Below, one piece after another: positions 1 through 6,557 of a DNA stretch of 8,105 nt. The notes beneath the pieces are model-generated. The model was not told where the DNA came from. It did not search any database and saw nothing but the letters and a program-made list of their open reading frames with translations. Position 1 is the stretch's first letter. Every line of letters begins with the position of its first letter. Location of the stretch: assembly GCA_947475125.1 (NCBI GenBank), contig CANJMX010000064.1, forward strand, positions 1-8,105, written 5' to 3'. The stretch is from Actinomycetota bacterium. Its GTDB lineage: Bacteria > Actinomycetota > Thermoleophilia > Miltoncostaeales > Miltoncostaeaceae. Made by a program: the position numbers and the translations under genes.

Positions 1-200
1 ACCGAGGCTCCACGGCTCATATGCACGGAGCAGGAATAGGTGCGCTTCGCATTGGTGCGCCGGATGGTGCACGTGCCAGTGGCAGAGTGTCCAGCAGGTC
101 GTGAGGTGGCCCGCTGGGAAATGCGTGTGGCCCCTGCCGGAACAGCCCCGGTGGTGACACAGGTAGTTGCGACGCAGTGCACCTTGCCCTTGATGGCCAC
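1..200. repeat. Direct repeat copy A, DNA encoding the four-Cys C-terminal module
   Basis: This segment aligns without gaps to 2151-2350 at an offset of 2150 bp in the same orientation, with 18 mismatches in 200 positions. Positions 56-145 are identical to 2206-2295 (90 bp). The mismatches lie at 9-55 and 146-196. The left border may lie outside the window. The similarity stops near position 200, where the Ala/Thr/Pro linker of the propeller gene begins. Confidence 0.93.
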
Positions 201-1898
201 CGTTGCCGCTGCAGTGGGTGTCGCGGTGGCTTCTTCCGTAGGTGCCGCGGTGGCTTCCGCTGTGGGTGTCGCTACCGGAGTGACGGCGCCTGACGGCTCG
301 GATCCGGGGCCAGTACCCGCCTCGTTGGTGGCGGTGGCAGCGAATGTGTAGCTGGTGCCATTGGAAAGGCCCTCGACAGTGCAGGTGGTGAAGAGGGCAA
401 CGGCCATGCAGGTCTTCCCGCCTGGGCTTGAGGTGACCGTGTAGGAGGTGACCGATCCACCCGCAAGCGGGGTGGTTGTCACAACCGCCGCACGGTCAGC
501 GGCAACGGCGGTGGGAGCAGCAGGCGCCTGAGGAGCATCAACGTATCGGGCCACGAACACATCCTCCGTGTTGTTGATGCTGGTGACGGTTGTACCCCCA
601 ATCGTCCCGGTGTCAGAGAACTCCCCGGTCACGAGGGCTGTTCCATCCGGCATTGCGGAGATAGCGTTGCCATATTCAAAGCCCTCGCCAGTGGAATTCG
701 TGGCCCAGTTCCAAGTGCCAGTCGCGCCCACCTTGGCCGTAACTACGTTCGCACTTACCGGTCCGCTGAGGATCGTCTCGCCAAAAGTTGCGTCAGAACC
801 CATGTTTCCGGTGATGACGGATGAACCATCAGGGAGGGCAGACACCCCTGCCGAATAGCCAGATCCGACGCTCGCCCAGACCCAAGCGCCATTCGCATTC
901 AATTTTGCAGTGAAACTGGACCCCCCCGAACCGCCGACGAGGTCTGGGACGTCGGGGCCAAAGTGTGCGGTCCCCCGAACCGACCCAGTCACGATGGATG
1001 AGCCGTCAGGCAGGGCGGAGACCCCTGAGCCCCCGTCGACACTCGCGCCACCGGCCTTGGTGGCCCAGGCCCAGGTGCCATCTGCGTTCATCTTTGCGGC
1101 GAACACGTCATCGCTCCCCGTGCTGATGAGGGTGGCACCTCCAAAGGTCGCCGTGCCCTGGAAGTACCCGGTCACGATGGATGAGCCATCAGGCAGGGCG
1201 GAGATGTCCTGGCCAAGATCCCATCTCGTGCCGCCGGCCTCGGTCGCCCAGGCCCAGGTGCCATCTGCGTTCATCTTTGCGGTGAACACGTCCCAATCCC
1301 CCGCAGTGCTGATGAGGGTGGCACCTCCAAAGGTCGCCGTGCCCCGGAAGTACCCGGTCACGATGGATGAGCCATCAGGCAGGGCGGAGATGGCATTGCC
1401 ACGCTCATGCCCCGTACCACCGGCCCTGGTGGCCCAGGCCCAGGTACCATCTGCGTTCATCTTTGCGGTGAACACGTCCTGGCCCCCCGCACTGATGAGG
1501 GTGGCACCTCCAAAGGTCGCCGTGCCCTGGAAGTACCCGGTCACGATGGATGAGCCATCAGGCAGGGCGGAGATGCCTTTGCTCACGTCAGCCCCCGTGC
1601 CACCGGCCCTGGTGGCCCAGACCCAAGTGCCGTCTACGCTCATCTTTGCGGTGAACACGTCATCGCTCCCCGCACTGCTGGTGAGAGGGGTGCTTCCAAA
1701 GGCGGCGGTGTCAGAGAAGTACCCGGTCACGATTGCGGAGCCGTCAGGCAGTCCGGAGATGCCCTCTCCGTAGTCGTACCCTGGGCCACCTGCGGTGGCC
1801 CAGCTGACCCCCGGTGGGGGCGAAGCGCTCACGATCTGAACCCCGACAAACAACGCAAGGGCACTGCATACACAACCGATGACGGTACGTGGGTTCAT
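1..1898 (-). CDS. Secreted SBBP-type beta-propeller protein with fibronectin type III domain and four-Cys C-terminal module (3' end outside window)
   Basis: The minus-strand frame is open from an ATG at 1898-1896 to the window edge, giving 632 residues without a stop. Residues 1-25 form a signal peptide: Arg at position 4, a hydrophobic stretch at about 6-23, and a likely cut after VSA (23-25). Seven repeats of about 61 residues follow (33-452). Each starts WAT-x-AGG, continues with LPDGSSIVTGYF and TATFGG, and ends DVFTAKM-x-x-DGTW, which resembles SBBP beta-propeller repeats. Residues 454-540 look like a fibronectin type III domain (SVTSYTVTSSPGG, GLSNGTSYTFAATATNEAG). An Ala/Thr/Pro linker spans 541-568. 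The C-terminal module has Cys at 575, 580, 610 and 623. AAGG at 1912-1909, 10 nt before the ATG, is a plausible ribosome site. The protein is probably exported and surface-located or released; its ligand is unknown. No catalytic motif was seen. GC content is lower than in the downstream housekeeping genes. Confidence 0.87.
   Translation of the reverse strand, partial: MNPRTVIGCVCSALALFVGVQIVSASPPPGVSWATAGGPGYDYGEGISGLPDGSAIVTGYFSDTAAFGSTPLTSSAGSDDVFTAKMSVDGTWVWATRAGGTGADVSKGISALPDGSSIVTGYFQGTATFGGATLISAGGQDVFTAKMNADGTWAWATRAGGTGHERGNAISALPDGSSIVTGYFRGTATFGGATLISTAGDWDVFTAKMNADGTWAWATEAGGTRWDLGQDISALPDGSSIVTGYFQGTATFGGATLISTGSDDVFAAKMNADGTWAWATKAGGASVDGGSGVSALPDGSSIVTGSVRGTAHFGPDVPDLVGGSGGSSFTAKLNANGAWVWASVGSGYSAGVSALPDGSSVITGNMGSDATFGETILSGPVSANVVTAKVGATGTWNWATNSTGEGFEYGNAISAMPDGTALVTGEFSDTGTIGGTTVTSINNTEDVFVARYVDAPQAPAAPTAVAADRAAVVTTTPLAGGSVTSYTVTSSPGGKTCMAVALFTTCTVEGLSNGTSYTFAATATNEAGTGPGSEPSGAVTPVATPTAEATAAPTEEATATPTAAATVAIKGKVHCVATTCVTTGAVPAGATRISQRATSRPAGHSATGTCTIRRTNAKRTYSCSVHMSRGAS
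543..1802 (-). repeat. Seven tandem approx. 183-bp coding repeats (propeller blades)
   Basis: Unit starts, taken at the second Trp of the W-x-WAT motif, fall at 1802, 1619, 1436, 1250, 1067, 878 and 707, so units are 183, 183, 186, 183, 189, 171 and about 165 bp. Units 2 to 4 are almost the same at DNA level. Positions 1492-1575 and 1123-1206 are identical over 84 bp, and the corresponding part of unit 3 differs by one base (CGG for CAG). Units 5 to 7 and unit 1 are more diverged. Seven units match a seven-bladed propeller; the fold is inferred from the repeat type, not shown directly. Confidence 0.85.
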
Positions 1899-2056
1899 GG
1901 GGGGACGGCCTTGTCTGGAGTCCGACGCGTTGGCGCACCCACGGAGGGGGCTTGACTGAGTCACCTTCACACTATCTGTCGGGGGGTGCGATTCGACCAT
2001 GCAACAGGCGGTGCGGTCCCGAAGGTGCATGGGGCGCCACGCCCACCCCGAGTCCG
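1899..2056 (-). promoter_or_regulatory. Leader/promoter region of the propeller gene
   Basis: These 158 bp separate the 123-residue ORF from the propeller gene. A minus-strand TAGTGT at 1974-1969 could be a -10 box, which would put the start of transcription near 1962 with a leader of about 64 nt; no convincing -35 box lies at the right distance. A GGGCG-CCA-CGCCC inverted repeat at 2032-2044, just beyond the upstream stop codon, has a five-pair stem and no T tract, so it is at best a weak terminator. G runs of six lie at 1899-1904 and 1981-1986. Confidence 0.3.
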
Positions 2057-2428
2057 CTACCCCGTAACGGCCACCTTCAGCGGTGCCACCTGCACCCGCT
2101 TGCTGAAGTGCGCCACCACCGCTGAATGCGGACGCGCAGTAGTGGTGATGACCGAGGCACCACGGCTCAGATGCACGGTGCATGAGTAGGGGTGCTTCGC
2201 ATTGTTGCGCCGGATGGTGCACGTGCCAGTGGCAGAGTGTCCAGCAGGTCGTGAGGTGGCCCGCTGGGAAATGCGTGTGGCCCCTGCCGGAACAGACCCG
2301 GTGGTGACACAGGCGGTTGCCACGCACTGCACTCTGCCCTTCATCACCACTGCGCTGGGCATCTGCGAGGTGGCATGCGCGATGTTCTGCCCGGCGGGCG
2401 TCCGGAATCCCTGCAGGGATGAGATCAC
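2057..2428 (-). CDS. Small four-Cys module protein, possibly the 3' remnant of a propeller-gene paralogue
   Basis: The frame gives 123 residues from a GTG at 2428-2426 to a TAG at 2059-2057. The GTG overlaps the permease TGA (GTGA), the usual sign of translational coupling; a longer frame upstream only reads through the permease in the wrong frame. Residues 1-27 have no signal peptide or membrane segment. Residues 29-94 match the C-terminal module of the propeller protein (KGRVQC, ATRISQRATSRPAGHSATGTC, about 83% identity), with Cys at 35, 40, 70 and 83. Residues 95-123 (ITTTARP, VVAHFSKRVQV) probably show how the propeller protein ends beyond the window. A module that is secreted in one protein but lacks export signals in another suggests a gene remnant; a short functional product, or an unrecognised internal start at the Met of residue 23 or 29, cannot be excluded. 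Function unknown. Confidence 0.5.
   Translation of the reverse strand: MISSLQGFRTPAGQNIAHATSQMPSAVVMKGRVQCVATACVTTGSVPAGATRISQRATSRPAGHSATGTCTIRRNNAKHPYSCTVHLSRGASVITTTARPHSAVVAHFSKRVQVAPLKVAVTG
2151..2350. repeat. Direct repeat copy B, DNA encoding the four-Cys module in the 123-residue ORF
   Basis: This is the partner of 1-200. On the minus strand it encodes the same module in the same reading frame, with the four Cys at identical spacing (5, 30 and 13 residues apart). Of 18 base differences, 13 change the protein (11 residues) and 5 are silent, so the diverged parts show no strong sign of selection against amino-acid change. Confidence 0.93.
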
Positions 2429-3777
2429 GCGTGCATGCGCCGGGCCAGCACGAAGCGCGCGATCGCGCCGTAGGCGATGGCGATGAGCGCGAGCAGGCCG
2501 ATACCTGACCACAGTGACGTGGTGACCTCGGGATCGACGAGCACCTGCTGGAATACCCGGGCTGCGGGGCCGAATCCCGCCACCGCACTTGCCCAGTAGG
2601 CCACATCGCTGCCGGGGATGAGCGCCACCACGGCCAGCGGCAGCGAGATCATGAGACCGGCCAGCAGGGCCGTGCGGGTCTCGCGGGCGAGCGCACCGAT
2701 GAGCAGTCCGAACGCCCCGAATGCAAGGCCTGCCACAAGCAGTGCGATGACCCAGATGCCCCATCGTCCAACCGTGACCGACGTGGTGATGGCGACGACG
2801 CCCAGCAGCACCATGCCCACCACCAGCGCGGCTGCGGCCGAGACGACGGCCTTCTGGGCGATGATGGACCCTGGGCTCACGAGCCCCCGACCCAGGCGTG
2901 AGAGCACCCCGTCCTCGCGCTCCGCCGAGAGCAGTGCCGCCGACAGGAGCACGCTCACCAGTCCAAGGCCCACCACGAGCGCTCCGGCGATGCCCAGCGC
3001 AGAGAGGGGCTCGCGACCCGGCGCGCCGGCCTTCACATCGAGCCGGATCGGGCTTGCGATCGCCTTGGCGGCGGGCTTGGCCAGACTGAGGTTGTCGCCG
3101 ACGCCGGAGATGAAATCGAGCAGGGAGGCCGCCTTGGCCGCCTCCTCTGGCTTGCCCGCCGCCCGGAGCGCGGCCTGCATGCCCCTGATGGTCTGTTCGC
3201 TGCTCTGCAGCCCCATCAGGGTGCCAGCCTGCCCGAACAGCGCCACATTGCCACCGTTCTGGATGAGGTCAACCAGATGGAGCACCTGCCCGACATAGGC
3301 TTCGGCCAGCGCCTGGTTGAGGCGGAACACCATGGCTTCCAGCCGTCGCTCGATGGCCTGCGCCTCGATGGGTGAGCGCGGGTTGGTCTGCAGGGTGATC
3401 ACAGGTGAGCGGATACCGGTCTGGAGGTCACTCACGAAGCCCTCGGGAATGGTGAGCACCGCGCTCACCTTGCCGTCGTCAAGCGCCTGAGTGGCCTGCT
3501 GCGGGTCGAGCCGCACGAGGCTGACGGCCTCGCCCAGCCGGCTGGCGTAGTCGTCAACCGACAGTCGCTCGTCGCCCACCTGCACAGTGCGGCCCGACTG
3601 CGCATCGAGGTTGACAAAGGCCACCGATGGCTTGACATCGCCCCCCGACAGCGCGATGGCCAGCAGCACGGCGATGACGATCGGGTAGCCGATGAGGATG
3701 GCCAGGAGGCCCCGGCTGCGCCCGAGCACTCGCAGGTCCTTGATGAACAGCAGCCGACCGGCGCGCAGCATCTTCAT
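2425..3777 (-). CDS. ABC-2 type transporter permease
   Basis: The 450-residue product has the ABC-2 (ABC2_membrane_3-like) layout: a short cytoplasmic start, a first membrane helix at about 22-43, a large extracytoplasmic loop to about 260, and then five helices at roughly 262-284, 306-332, 340-363, 368-388 and 425-445. Between helices two and three, ERE-DGVLSRL (286-295) matches the conserved cytoplasmic coupling segment of this family. The loop contains a predicted helix-rich part (about 135-220). The start ATG overlaps the ATPase stop by 4 nt (ATGA), so the two are almost certainly one transporter and translated together. It should sit in the cytoplasmic membrane and export something such as a lipid, peptide or drug; the sequence does not identify the substrate. 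A single permease gene implies that it acts as a homodimer. Confidence 0.9.
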   Translation of the reverse strand: MKMLRAGRLLFIKDLRVLGRSRGLLAILIGYPIVIAVLLAIALSGGDVKPSVAFVNLDAQSGRTVQVGDERLSVDDYASRLGEAVSLVRLDPQQATQALDDGKVSAVLTIPEGFVSDLQTGIRSPVITLQTNPRSPIEAQAIERRLEAMVFRLNQALAEAYVGQVLHLVDLIQNGGNVALFGQAGTLMGLQSSEQTIRGMQAALRAAGKPEEAAKAASLLDFISGVGDNLSLAKPAAKAIASPIRLDVKAGAPGREPLSALGIAGALVVGLGLVSVLLSAALLSAEREDGVLSRLGRGLVSPGSIIAQKAVVSAAAALVVGMVLLGVVAITTSVTVGRWGIWVIALLVAGLAFGAFGLLIGALARETRTALLAGLMISLPLAVVALIPGSDVAYWASAVAGFGPAARVFQQVLVDPEVTTSLWSGIGLLALIAIAYGAIARFVLARRMHA

Positions 3778-4499
3778 TGGTCGTCGCCCACCAGTGCCAT
3801 GAAGGCGGTCTCGCCCGCCGCCGGGCCGGACGGGTCGGTGCCCGCCGCGCGGATGAGGTCGTCGAGCGTGCCGTCCATGCGCAGTTGCCCGGCCACGAGG
3901 GTGACGATGCGATCGGCCGACCGCGACGCCTCATCAATCGACTGGGTGGAGAACACCAGCGCCATGTCCCCATCGGCCACCAGCTCTGTCAGCCAGTTCC
4001 ACAGTCGATGGCGTTGGTCAGGGCTGAGCGTGCCCGTGGGCTCATCGAGAAGCAGCAGCACGGGCTGGCCCGCGAGCGCAATGGCCAGGTTGAGGCGTTG
4101 CAGCGTGCCAGTTGACAGGGCTGACGCCGGGCGATCGGCCACCTTCTTAAGATCTGCGCGCTCGATGAGGCCATCGGCGACCGCACGTGGATCTGCGGTG
4201 CCCTCGAGCCCCGCGAAGAGCCGGAGATTCTCGCGTGCCGTGAGGCGTGGGTAGAGCGCCGGACGCTGCGGCACCCATCCCACCGCCAGCGCCGTGCCAC
4301 CAGCCCAGTCAATGCTGCCGGCACTTGCGACGCCCACTCCGGCAAGGATTGACAGCAGCGTGGTCTTGCCTGCCCCATTGGGGCCGATGAGGGCAATGCG
4401 CTCACCCCGGGAGATTGCGAGGTCAACCGGTGCAAGTGCCTCAACCGATCCGTAGCGCCGAGCGATACCACGTGCGGTGAGGAGTTCATCGCCCCTCAT
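3774..4499 (-). CDS. ABC transporter ATP-binding protein with non-canonical signature, D-loop and H-loop
   Basis: The 241-residue product is a single nucleotide-binding domain. Walker A is GPNGAGKTT (39-47), the Q-loop Gln is 78 (VPQRPALYP), and Walker B is VLLLLDEP (147-154) with Asp152 and the catalytic Glu153. Three other motifs are unusual: the signature reads LSTGT (128-132) instead of LSGGQ, the D-loop reads TGTLSP with Ser159 where Asp is usual, and the H-loop reads STQSIDEA with Gln186 in place of the switch His. Walker A, Walker B and the Glu are intact, so it can bind ATP and may hydrolyse it slowly. It powers the permease encoded 3' of it (4-nt overlap). The ATG is 10 nt after the stop of the AI-2E family gene, which suggests one transcript. 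The last 25 residues are an Ala/Gly-rich tail. Confidence 0.93.
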   Translation of the reverse strand: MRGDELLTARGIARRYGSVEALAPVDLAISRGERIALIGPNGAGKTTLLSILAGVGVASAGSIDWAGGTALAVGWVPQRPALYPRLTARENLRLFAGLEGTADPRAVADGLIERADLKKVADRPASALSTGTLQRLNLAIALAGQPVLLLLDEPTGTLSPDQRHRLWNWLTELVADGDMALVFSTQSIDEASRSADRIVTLVAGQLRMDGTLDDLIRAAGTDPSGPAAGETAFMALVGDDQ

Positions 4500-4509
4500 G
4501 CGACGCCGC

Positions 4510-5742
4510 TCAGTCGGCGCCGCTTGGGTGCGGCGCCTCGGGGATTCGCGTGGGCACGTCGAGGGTGTCCCCCGGATCTGCGTCCGGGGCTGTGCGTCGC
4601 GCCGGAGGCGCGAAGCCCGATGCGGTTGGTTGGTCGTCGGCCAGTGGCGCCGCGCCCAGGCCGGCCAATTGCGGCATGCCGAACCAGCCCATTCGCCTGC
4701 TGGCGTAGATGGCGGTCTCCTTGAGGAGTACCACCACGGGGATGGCGAGGATGATCCCGGCGAATCCGTAGAGCTCCTCGCCGATGAGGATGCCGAAGAT
4801 CACCACCAGCGGGTGCACTCCCACGGCGTCACCCATCACCTGGGGCACCACCACGTGGCCCTCAAACTGGTGGATGGCCAGAAACGCCAGAATGACCCAC
4901 AGCGCCGTGATTGGTGAGGTGAACAACGCCAGCAGCACCGGTGGGACCGCACCGAAGATGGGCCCGATATACGGGATGAACTCCATCACGAATACCCAGG
5001 CCGCGAAGAGCGCGGCATATGTGGCCCCCTGGGGGAACACCCCCGTGACGCCGAAGATCCACAGCACCAGCCCGGCGCTCACGCCGATGATGAGGCACAC
5101 GAGGGTCTGGGCCTTGATGTACTGCCCCAGCGTGCGTTCGGTGCGGCGCAGGAACTGGGCGGCGGACGGGCCGCCGATCTGCTGCGCGAAGCGGGCGATA
5201 CGCGGGGCATCCAACAGCATGTACACGGCTGCCACCAGAATGATGATGATGACCACCAGCACGCTGAGCGCGCTGAGTGAGTACGACACGGCATTGCCCG
5301 AGATGCCACCGGCCCACGATCTGATGGCCTGCAGTGCGGCATCGGCCTTCTGCTGCACATCCACGTGAATGCCATTGCGCTCGAAGAATGACTGCAGGTT
5401 CTGCACCTGCCGCTGGGCCTGATCGGTGTACAGCGGCAGGTTGCCGCGGATCGCCTGGATCTGGTTCTGAATGGGGGGGATAAGCAGCACGACAGCGGCT
5501 GCCACTGCCCCGATGAACGAGAGGAACACTGTTGCCACGGCAAGGCCGCGTGGCACGTGCATTCGCCTGAGGAACCGCACGAGGGGGTTCAGCAAGAGGG
5601 CGATGACGACCGATACCAGGAACACGAAGATGACGCGTCCGAGGGTCTGTCCCGCGATCCAGAGGATCACGACGATGCCGGCCGTGGCGGCGATGAGGGC
5701 CCACGCCGGCGTGCTGGCTTGTCGGCCGGTCATGGGATCCAT
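4510..5742 (-). CDS. AI-2E family (PerM-like) membrane protein
   Basis: The 410-residue product has the features of the AI-2E transporter/PerM family: an N-terminal helix pair (about 14-50) ending LLLNPLVRFLRR, a second hydrophobic stretch at 67-90, a soluble segment (91-155) with a helical Gln-rich part, a helix at 157-177, GQYIKAQTLV (207-216), EFIPYIGPIFGAVPP (254-268), and the conserved ending with HQFEGHVVVPQVMG, GVHPLVVI and GFAGIILAIPVVVLLK (291-341). Residues 355-410 form a Pro/Ala-rich acidic tail, probably cytoplasmic and disordered, longer than in many relatives. Family members have been linked to autoinducer export, ion antiport and cell-division control, so the substrate cannot be assigned. 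It is the first gene of the minus-strand cluster. ATG 5742 is preferred to ATG 5733 because a G-rich stretch (GGGGGCG) precedes it; either is possible. Confidence 0.9.
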   Translation of the reverse strand: MDPMTGRQASTPAWALIAATAGIVVILWIAGQTLGRVIFVFLVSVVIALLLNPLVRFLRRMHVPRGLAVATVFLSFIGAVAAAVVLLIPPIQNQIQAIRGNLPLYTDQAQRQVQNLQSFFERNGIHVDVQQKADAALQAIRSWAGGISGNAVSYSLSALSVLVVIIIILVAAVYMLLDAPRIARFAQQIGGPSAAQFLRRTERTLGQYIKAQTLVCLIIGVSAGLVLWIFGVTGVFPQGATYAALFAAWVFVMEFIPYIGPIFGAVPPVLLALFTSPITALWVILAFLAIHQFEGHVVVPQVMGDAVGVHPLVVIFGILIGEELYGFAGIILAIPVVVLLKETAIYASRRMGWFGMPQLAGLGAAPLADDQPTASGFAPPARRTAPDADPGDTLDVPTRIPEAPHPSGAD

Positions 5743-5804
5743 GGTATCGCCCCCAACCCAGCCAGCCCGCCATTCGGTCCGGCTGGTCTAGCCTTGTCAC
5801 GTCC
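5743..5804. promoter_or_regulatory. Divergent intergenic region, AI-2E family gene / LytM-like gene
   Basis: Only 62 bp separate the two divergent start codons, so promoters for both directions probably lie here or reach into the coding ends. On the plus strand TAGCCT (5789-5794) could be a -10 box, which would put transcription within a few bases of the ATG at 5805; no Shine-Dalgarno site precedes that ATG, so a leaderless or near-leaderless message is plausible. No clear -35 box or operator palindrome was seen. Confidence 0.4.
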
Positions 5805-6557
5805 ATGCCGAATCTCACTCGCGATGAGCTGAAGTGGCGACGCGACGAGCGCCGGCAGGCCGACCGCCACCGGAGCAATCGTGCGCTCAGTACCGTGGTC
5901 GCCCCGGCCCTGCTGGCCGTGGCGGTGATCGTGGCCGTCGTATTGGCTGCCACCTGGGGTGGCACCGCGACCGATACCCCCGTGGGCCCGGTGGCCTCGC
6001 CCGTTCCCGCCGCTGCTGGCGCCACCGCTCCGCAGCGTGTGGTGATGGGCCGCTCCGGACGCCTTGAGGTTGTGTTGCCCGTGGCCGAGAAGCAGGTGAC
6101 CACCGTCTACTTCCACGGGGTGACCGACCCGGGCGCCATCGCTATGACCCCGGCGAGCGGGCTGACCCACAAGGTGACCGCGGAGGATGGGGCGTCGGGC
6201 ACCCTGACGTCCGCGGTTGATGTTGGTGCCGCCGCGGGATCGGTGGTCTACAGCCCGGTGGACGGGGTGGTCACGGCGGTCAGTCCGTACCGCGTGTTCG
6301 GCCGCCCAGAGGGACTGGCGATCGTCCTCACGCCCTCCGGCATGCCCGACGTCGCCGTGAGCATCACCCACGTGGAGCCGGCGCCCGATGGCGCCGTCCT
6401 TCAGGTGGGGAGCGCCGTCGGGGCCGGTCGTACTGTCATCGGGCGCGTGCGTGACATGTCGCGGGTCGAGACCCCTGCCATCGCCAACTACACCAACGAC
6501 TCCGGAAACCACATTGCCATCGAACTGCTGCGTCAGACCACCGGGCCAGGTGCCTGA
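5805..6557 (+). CDS. Membrane-anchored degenerate M23/LytM-like domain protein
   Basis: The 250-residue product has a charged cytoplasmic start (1-27, rich in Arg/Asp), one membrane helix (about 29-49) and an Ala/Pro/Val linker (50-75), so most of it lies outside the membrane. Residues 85-125 (VYFHGVTDPGAIAM) form a small domain I do not recognise. Residues 133-242 read like an M23/LytM fold: AVDVGAAAGSVVYSPVDGVV (137-156), then ITHVEP (187-192), VGSAVGAGRTVIG (201-213) and GNHIAIEL (234-241). In active M23 enzymes zinc is held by H-x3-D and by the first His of a later H-x-H. Here Asp139 is kept but the His four before it is Thr135, and the final motif is His236-Ile-Ala238. It is therefore probably not a peptidase but a binding or regulatory LytM factor. 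It is followed directly by ymdB with no gap. The assignment rests on motif spacing alone. Confidence 0.7.
   Translation: MPNLTRDELKWRRDERRQADRHRSNRALSTVVAPALLAVAVIVAVVLAATWGGTATDTPVGPVASPVPAAAGATAPQRVVMGRSGRLEVVLPVAEKQVTTVYFHGVTDPGAIAMTPASGLTHKVTAEDGASGTLTSAVDVGAAAGSVVYSPVDGVVTAVSPYRVFGRPEGLAIVLTPSGMPDVAVSITHVEPAPDGAVLQVGSAVGAGRTVIGRVRDMSRVETPAIANYTNDSGNHIAIELLRQTTGPGA

Noticed and set aside
921..927. Run of seven C, and a run of seven G at 5473-5479, as possible phase-variation tracts
   Set aside because: Both lie inside intact reading frames, and runs this short are weak slippage sites; population data would be needed.
910..1773. Long plus-strand ORF with a repeated peptide (PVTMDEPSGRAE)
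   Set aside because: It lies antisense to the propeller repeats; its repeats only mirror the blades on the other strand, and it lacks a signal peptide or a ribosome site. The minus-strand frame has the signal peptide, known domains and a proper start.
543..1802. Tandem repeats as a CRISPR array or satellite DNA
   Set aside because: Units of about 183 bp keep one reading frame with SBBP-like protein motifs and have no repeat-spacer structure.
1867..1884. Possible lipobox (VIGC, Cys9) in the propeller signal peptide
   Set aside because: The Cys lies before, not after, the hydrophobic core, so lipoprotein processing is unlikely.
2429..2764. Extended N-terminal half of the minus-strand ORF ending at 2057
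   Set aside because: This part is an out-of-frame reading of the ABC permease gene. It is Arg/His-rich without domain features, so the start was trimmed to the GTG at 2428.
4504..4519. CGCCG-CTCAGT-CGGCG inverted repeat over the stop of the AI-2E family gene
   Set aside because: A five-pair GC stem is expected by chance in such DNA, and there is no T tract; a terminator inside a likely operon is not supported.
4862..6103. 413-residue minus-strand ORF overlapping the AI-2E family gene
   Set aside because: Out-of-frame shadow; the overlapping frame has full family motifs and membrane helices.
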